The notes under the pieces: model-generated
Told to the model about the DNA's origin: nothing
Seen by the model: only the letters and a program-made list of their open reading frames with translations
Database searches by the model: none
Shown here: positions 54,645 through 56,916 of the stretch, one piece after another
Position numbering within the stretch: position 1 is the first letter of the stretch
How the letters are laid out: each line of letters begins with the position of its first letter
Position numbers and translations under genes: made by a program
Source of the DNA: Gammaproteobacteria bacterium
GTDB lineage: Bacteria > Pseudomonadota > Gammaproteobacteria > Steroidobacterales > GCA-2729495
DNA length: 56,916 nt
Direction of reading: 5' to 3'
NCBI GenBank assembly: GCA_023383705.1
Contig: JAHDYM010000012.1
Coordinates: 1-56,916, forward strand

Positions 54645-55583
54645 TCAGCCGCGTGGATGATGCTGGGCGTGCAGTTCCTTCATGCGCTCGCGGGCAACGT
54701 GGGTGTAGATCTGCGTCGTGGACAAGTCGCTGTGACCCAGCAGCATCTGCACCACGCGGAGGTCCGCGCCATGATTCAGCAGGTGCGTGGCGAATGCGTG
54801 GCGCAGCGTGTGCGGCGAGAGCCGGGCCTCGATATCGGCCTTCTTCGCGTAGCGCTTGATGATGTGCCAGAAAGCCTGGCGGGTCATGCGCTCGCCGCGG
54901 CGTGTCGGAAACAGGTACTCGCTCTGGCGCTCCAGCAGGATTTCCAGGCGCGGGCCCATCATGAATTCACGGATCCAGCGCTGCGATTCCTCACCGAATG
55001 GAATCAGCCGCTCACGGTCACCCTTGCCACGGATGCGCAGCACGCCCTGGTTGAGGTTGACTTCGCTCTGGCGGAGATTGATCAGCTCGGAGACGCGCAG
55101 CCCCGTGGCGTACAACACCTCGAGCATGGCCCGGTCGCGGTGACCGAGCGGATCGCTGGTTTCGGGCGCCGCGAGCAGGGCATCCACTTCGGACTCGGTC
55201 AGCGAGCGCGGCAGGGAACGGCCGATCTTCGGCATATCGATCTTGACAGTCGGATCCTCCTGGATCATCCCCTCGCGCAACAGGAAGCGGTAGAAACGCC
55301 GGAAGCTGGACAGCTGCCGCGCGGTCGAACGCGGCTTCGAGCCCTGCTTGGCCCGGCTGGAGATGAATGCCAGCAGGTCGGCGCGGCTGGCATAGATGAG
55401 GCTGGTGTCGCGCTGGGCCAGCCAGCGCTGCAGGGCTGCGAGATCAGCCCGATACGCACCCAGGGTATTGGTCGAGAGGCCCCGCTCCATCCAGATGGCA
55501 TCGAGGAATTTGTCGATGACACCCTCCGAAGAAACGGCTTTCGAGCTGCTGCCCGCGATGTGGTTGACAGACGCTGGTGACAT
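54645..55583 (-). CDS. xerD: Tyrosine recombinase XerD
   Basis: XerD, with XerC, resolves chromosome dimers at dif. The 312-residue product has all catalytic residues: Arg163 in TGLRVSELINL, Lys187 in IRGKGDRER, His258 and Arg261 in HTLRHAFATHLL, His284 in LGHSDLSTT and Tyr293 in QIYTHV. The N-terminal SAM-like domain is FLDAIWMERGLSTNTLGAY. It carries about 14 extra N-terminal residues compared with E. coli XerD (298). It is a core gene here, not a sign of a mobile element. Confidence 0.95.
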   Translation of the reverse strand: MSPASVNHIAGSSSKAVSSEGVIDKFLDAIWMERGLSTNTLGAYRADLAALQRWLAQRDTSLIYASRADLLAFISSRAKQGSKPRSTARQLSSFRRFYRFLLREGMIQEDPTVKIDMPKIGRSLPRSLTESEVDALLAAPETSDPLGHRDRAMLEVLYATGLRVSELINLRQSEVNLNQGVLRIRGKGDRERLIPFGEESQRWIREFMMGPRLEILLERQSEYLFPTRRGERMTRQAFWHIIKRYAKKADIEARLSPHTLRHAFATHLLNHGADLRVVQMLLGHSDLSTTQIYTHVARERMKELHAQHHPRG

Positions 55584-55967
55584 TACACTTCGGTCCCGTT
55601 ATATGGGCAGTTCGGCGACAACGCAAACCCGATCAGCGTCCCGTCGGTGGGTCATTTTCGGGAGAATCAGGGCCTCTTTCATGGGACTGAAGTATGGGCA
55701 AAAGGTTGCCGCATCGGCGTGATTGCACTCACAAATTATGATGAATTACATAAACTTACGATTTAACTAAACACGGAGATGTGCGTCCGGTTTTGGGACC
55801 CGGGGCATGGCACCCTGGAAGACCTCACCGAACCCGGCCTGCTGCTGGCGAAAGGACACGAGTTCCCCTTTGGTCAAGGCTTAGGGGAAAACCGCGGTTG
55901 GCGCGCGCCATTTTGCAACGCATAATCGGCCGCCATCCGGCTATGGCCAGCTCTGTGGAGAGACGTC
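55584..55967 (+). other. Intergenic region between divergent xerD and thiolase genes
   Basis: This 384-bp stretch is the longest gap in the window and has an AT-rich patch at about 55722-55772 within GC-rich DNA. It holds a possible promoter (55723-55751), a perfect 7-bp inverted repeat TTCCCCT/AGGGGAA (55863-55869, 55883-55889) with a 13-base spacer, and a 48-codon open frame (55779-55925) whose GGAG touches its ATG, so translation is doubtful. I find no RNA gene or clear terminator. Confidence 0.5.
55723..55751 (+). promoter_or_regulatory. Possible sigma-70 promoter upstream of the thiolase gene
   Basis: TTGCAC and TTACAT are separated by 17 bases within an AT-rich patch, about 215 bp before the thiolase start. 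The match is fair, not perfect (TTGACA/TATAAT), and a leader of about 210 bases would result. Confidence 0.4.
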
Positions 55968-56916
55968 TTGACTCAGGATGCAATCGTTATCGTGGCGGCA
56001 CGCCGCACCCCCATCGGCGCCTTCCAGGGCGCCCTGGGTCCGGTTTCGGCGCCGGAGCTCTCAGCCGTCGCCAGCAAGGCCTGCCTTGCCGACAGCGGCA
56101 TTCCGGCCGCCGACATCAGTGAAGCGCTGATCGGCTGCGTGCTCACCGCCGGCCTTGGCCAGGCACCGGCACGACAGGCTGTCCTCGCTGCCGGGCTGCC
56201 CGATTCGATACCCACGACCACCATCAACAAGGTCTGTGGATCGGGCATGAAGGCCGTCCACATCGGTGCCGACATGATCCGCGCCGGCAGCGCCTCGATC
56301 GTCCTGGCCGGCGGCATGGAATCGATGAGCAACGCGCCCTACCTGTTGCCGAAGGCACGCGCCGGCTACCGGATGGGACACCAGGAAGTCCTCGACCACA
56401 TGTTCTACGACGGCCTGCAGAATCCCTACGACGGCCAGATGATGGGCATCTTTGGCGACACCACCGCGAAGGCCTACGGGTTCTCGCGTGCCGAGCAGGA
56501 CGACTTTGCCATCGAGTCGGTGCAGCGGGCGCTGGCCGCGATGAGCGCCGGCAGTTTTGCTGCGGAGATTGCGCCGGTCACCGTCAAGGACCGCAAGGGC
56601 GAGAGCCTCATCGCTGCAGACGAAGAGCCGGGACGTTGCGACCTGAAGCGCATCCCGACCATGCGGCCAGCCTTTGCCAAGGACGGCACCGTGACGGCTG
56701 CCACCTCGTCCTCGATTTCCGACGGGGCAGCATCGCTGCTGCTGATGAGCGCGACCGAAGCAGGGCGCCGCGGGCTGAAACCGCTCGCGCGGATCGTCGG
56801 CCAGGCAAGCCATGCCCAGGAGCCGGCGTGGTTCACGACCGCACCGGGCCCAGCCATGAAAAAACTGCTGGCCAGCATCAACTGGAAGGTCGCCGACGTC
56901 GACCTGTTTGAAATCA
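55968..56916 (+). CDS. Acetyl-CoA acetyltransferase (thiolase), 3' end outside window
   Basis: Thiolases join or split acetyl-CoA units (beta-oxidation, PHB or ketone metabolism). The 316 visible residues begin TQDAIVIVAARRTPIGAFQG and have the nucleophile Cys in TTINKVCGSGMKAV and LAGGMESMSNAPYLL. The C-terminal part with the second catalytic Cys and His is cut off. The start is TTG at 55968 with GGAGAG six bases upstream; no better start aligns with the family N terminus. The close match to biosynthetic (PhaA-like) thiolases is an impression only. Confidence 0.92.
   Translation, partial: MTQDAIVIVAARRTPIGAFQGALGPVSAPELSAVASKACLADSGIPAADISEALIGCVLTAGLGQAPARQAVLAAGLPDSIPTTTINKVCGSGMKAVHIGADMIRAGSASIVLAGGMESMSNAPYLLPKARAGYRMGHQEVLDHMFYDGLQNPYDGQMMGIFGDTTAKAYGFSRAEQDDFAIESVQRALAAMSAGSFAAEIAPVTVKDRKGESLIAADEEPGRCDLKRIPTMRPAFAKDGTVTAATSSSISDGAASLLLMSATEAGRRGLKPLARIVGQASHAQEPAWFTTAPGPAMKKLLASINWKVADVDLFEI

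Noticed and set aside
54645..55583. Tyrosine recombinase as evidence for a prophage or integron
   Set aside because: It is a standard XerD next to dsbC, with no attachment sites, phage genes or cassette array nearby.
55779..55925. Possible 48-residue small protein before the thiolase gene
   Set aside because: GGAG touches the ATG, leaving no room for ribosome binding, and I see no motif or coupling; kept only as a note in the gap entry.

Overview
The window is a GC-rich chromosomal segment from a gammaproteobacterium. The evidence is gene order: queA-tgt-yajC-secD-secF, ndk-rlmN-pilF-rodZ-hisS-yfgM-bamB-der, trmJ next to iscS and suhB, and gltB-gltD are all arranged as in that class. A PEP-CTERM/VPLPA-type protein, start codons that are often GTG or TTG, and a cut-down isc locus suggest an environmental lineage outside the enterics. 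I cannot fix the genus. Almost all of it is core housekeeping DNA. There is no rRNA, CRISPR array, prophage or intact transposase.

Layout. Positions 1-9835 (minus) are one long run of tightly packed or overlapping genes: trmJ, iscS, an IscU-like gene, iscA, ndk, rlmN, pilF, rodZ, hisS, yfgM, bamB and der (cut by the window edge). suhB diverges from it at 9911. Positions 10729-16160 (minus) carry queA-tgt-yajC-secD-secF (queuosine synthesis and protein export). A tRNA-Leu(CAA) gene and rnk follow on the plus strand. Positions 17027-19400 (minus) hold a QseB/QseC-like two-component system and a YgiW-like periplasmic protein; both transcription units have a matching CGTAAG-type direct repeat about 52 bases before the start codon. 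gdhA and a 2OG-Fe(II) oxygenase follow on plus.

Positions 21517-28640 are the most disturbed part. The last 23 codons of the oxygenase gene are repeated 1 kb downstream, on the far side of a PEP-CTERM gene. A 151-bp MITE-like element has perfect 23-bp terminal inverted repeats. A 66-bp piece of a DUF167 gene reappears 1.8 kb away. Between these lie a pseudouridine synthase-methyltransferase fusion, an FKBP lipoprotein, a cytochrome c fused to a probable beta-barrel, a PhnA-like gene, a secreted PD40 propeller and a VIT/CCC1-like membrane protein.

Positions 28643-32223 encode a two-subunit CydDC-like ABC exporter. At 32284-36467 a hybrid histidine kinase diverges from a FixLJ-like kinase/regulator pair that is followed directly by a Rieske oxygenase. 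Then come an ATP-grasp-like protein, prfC, a lipoprotein methyltransferase, a membrane protein, a DEAD-box helicase with a DEGD motif, a PpiC lipoprotein and a FrnE-like DsbA. gltB-gltD (with gdhA, the two ammonium-assimilation routes to glutamate) lead into an NTF2-like gene, an MFS transporter, a NUDIX hydrolase and a seven-iron ferredoxin. dsbC, xerD and the start of a thiolase gene close the window.

I see no classical defence or mobile system. The best candidates for something new are the cytochrome-barrel fusion, the IscU-like protein without its usual ligands, the kinase-Rieske cluster, and the two partial gene duplications.
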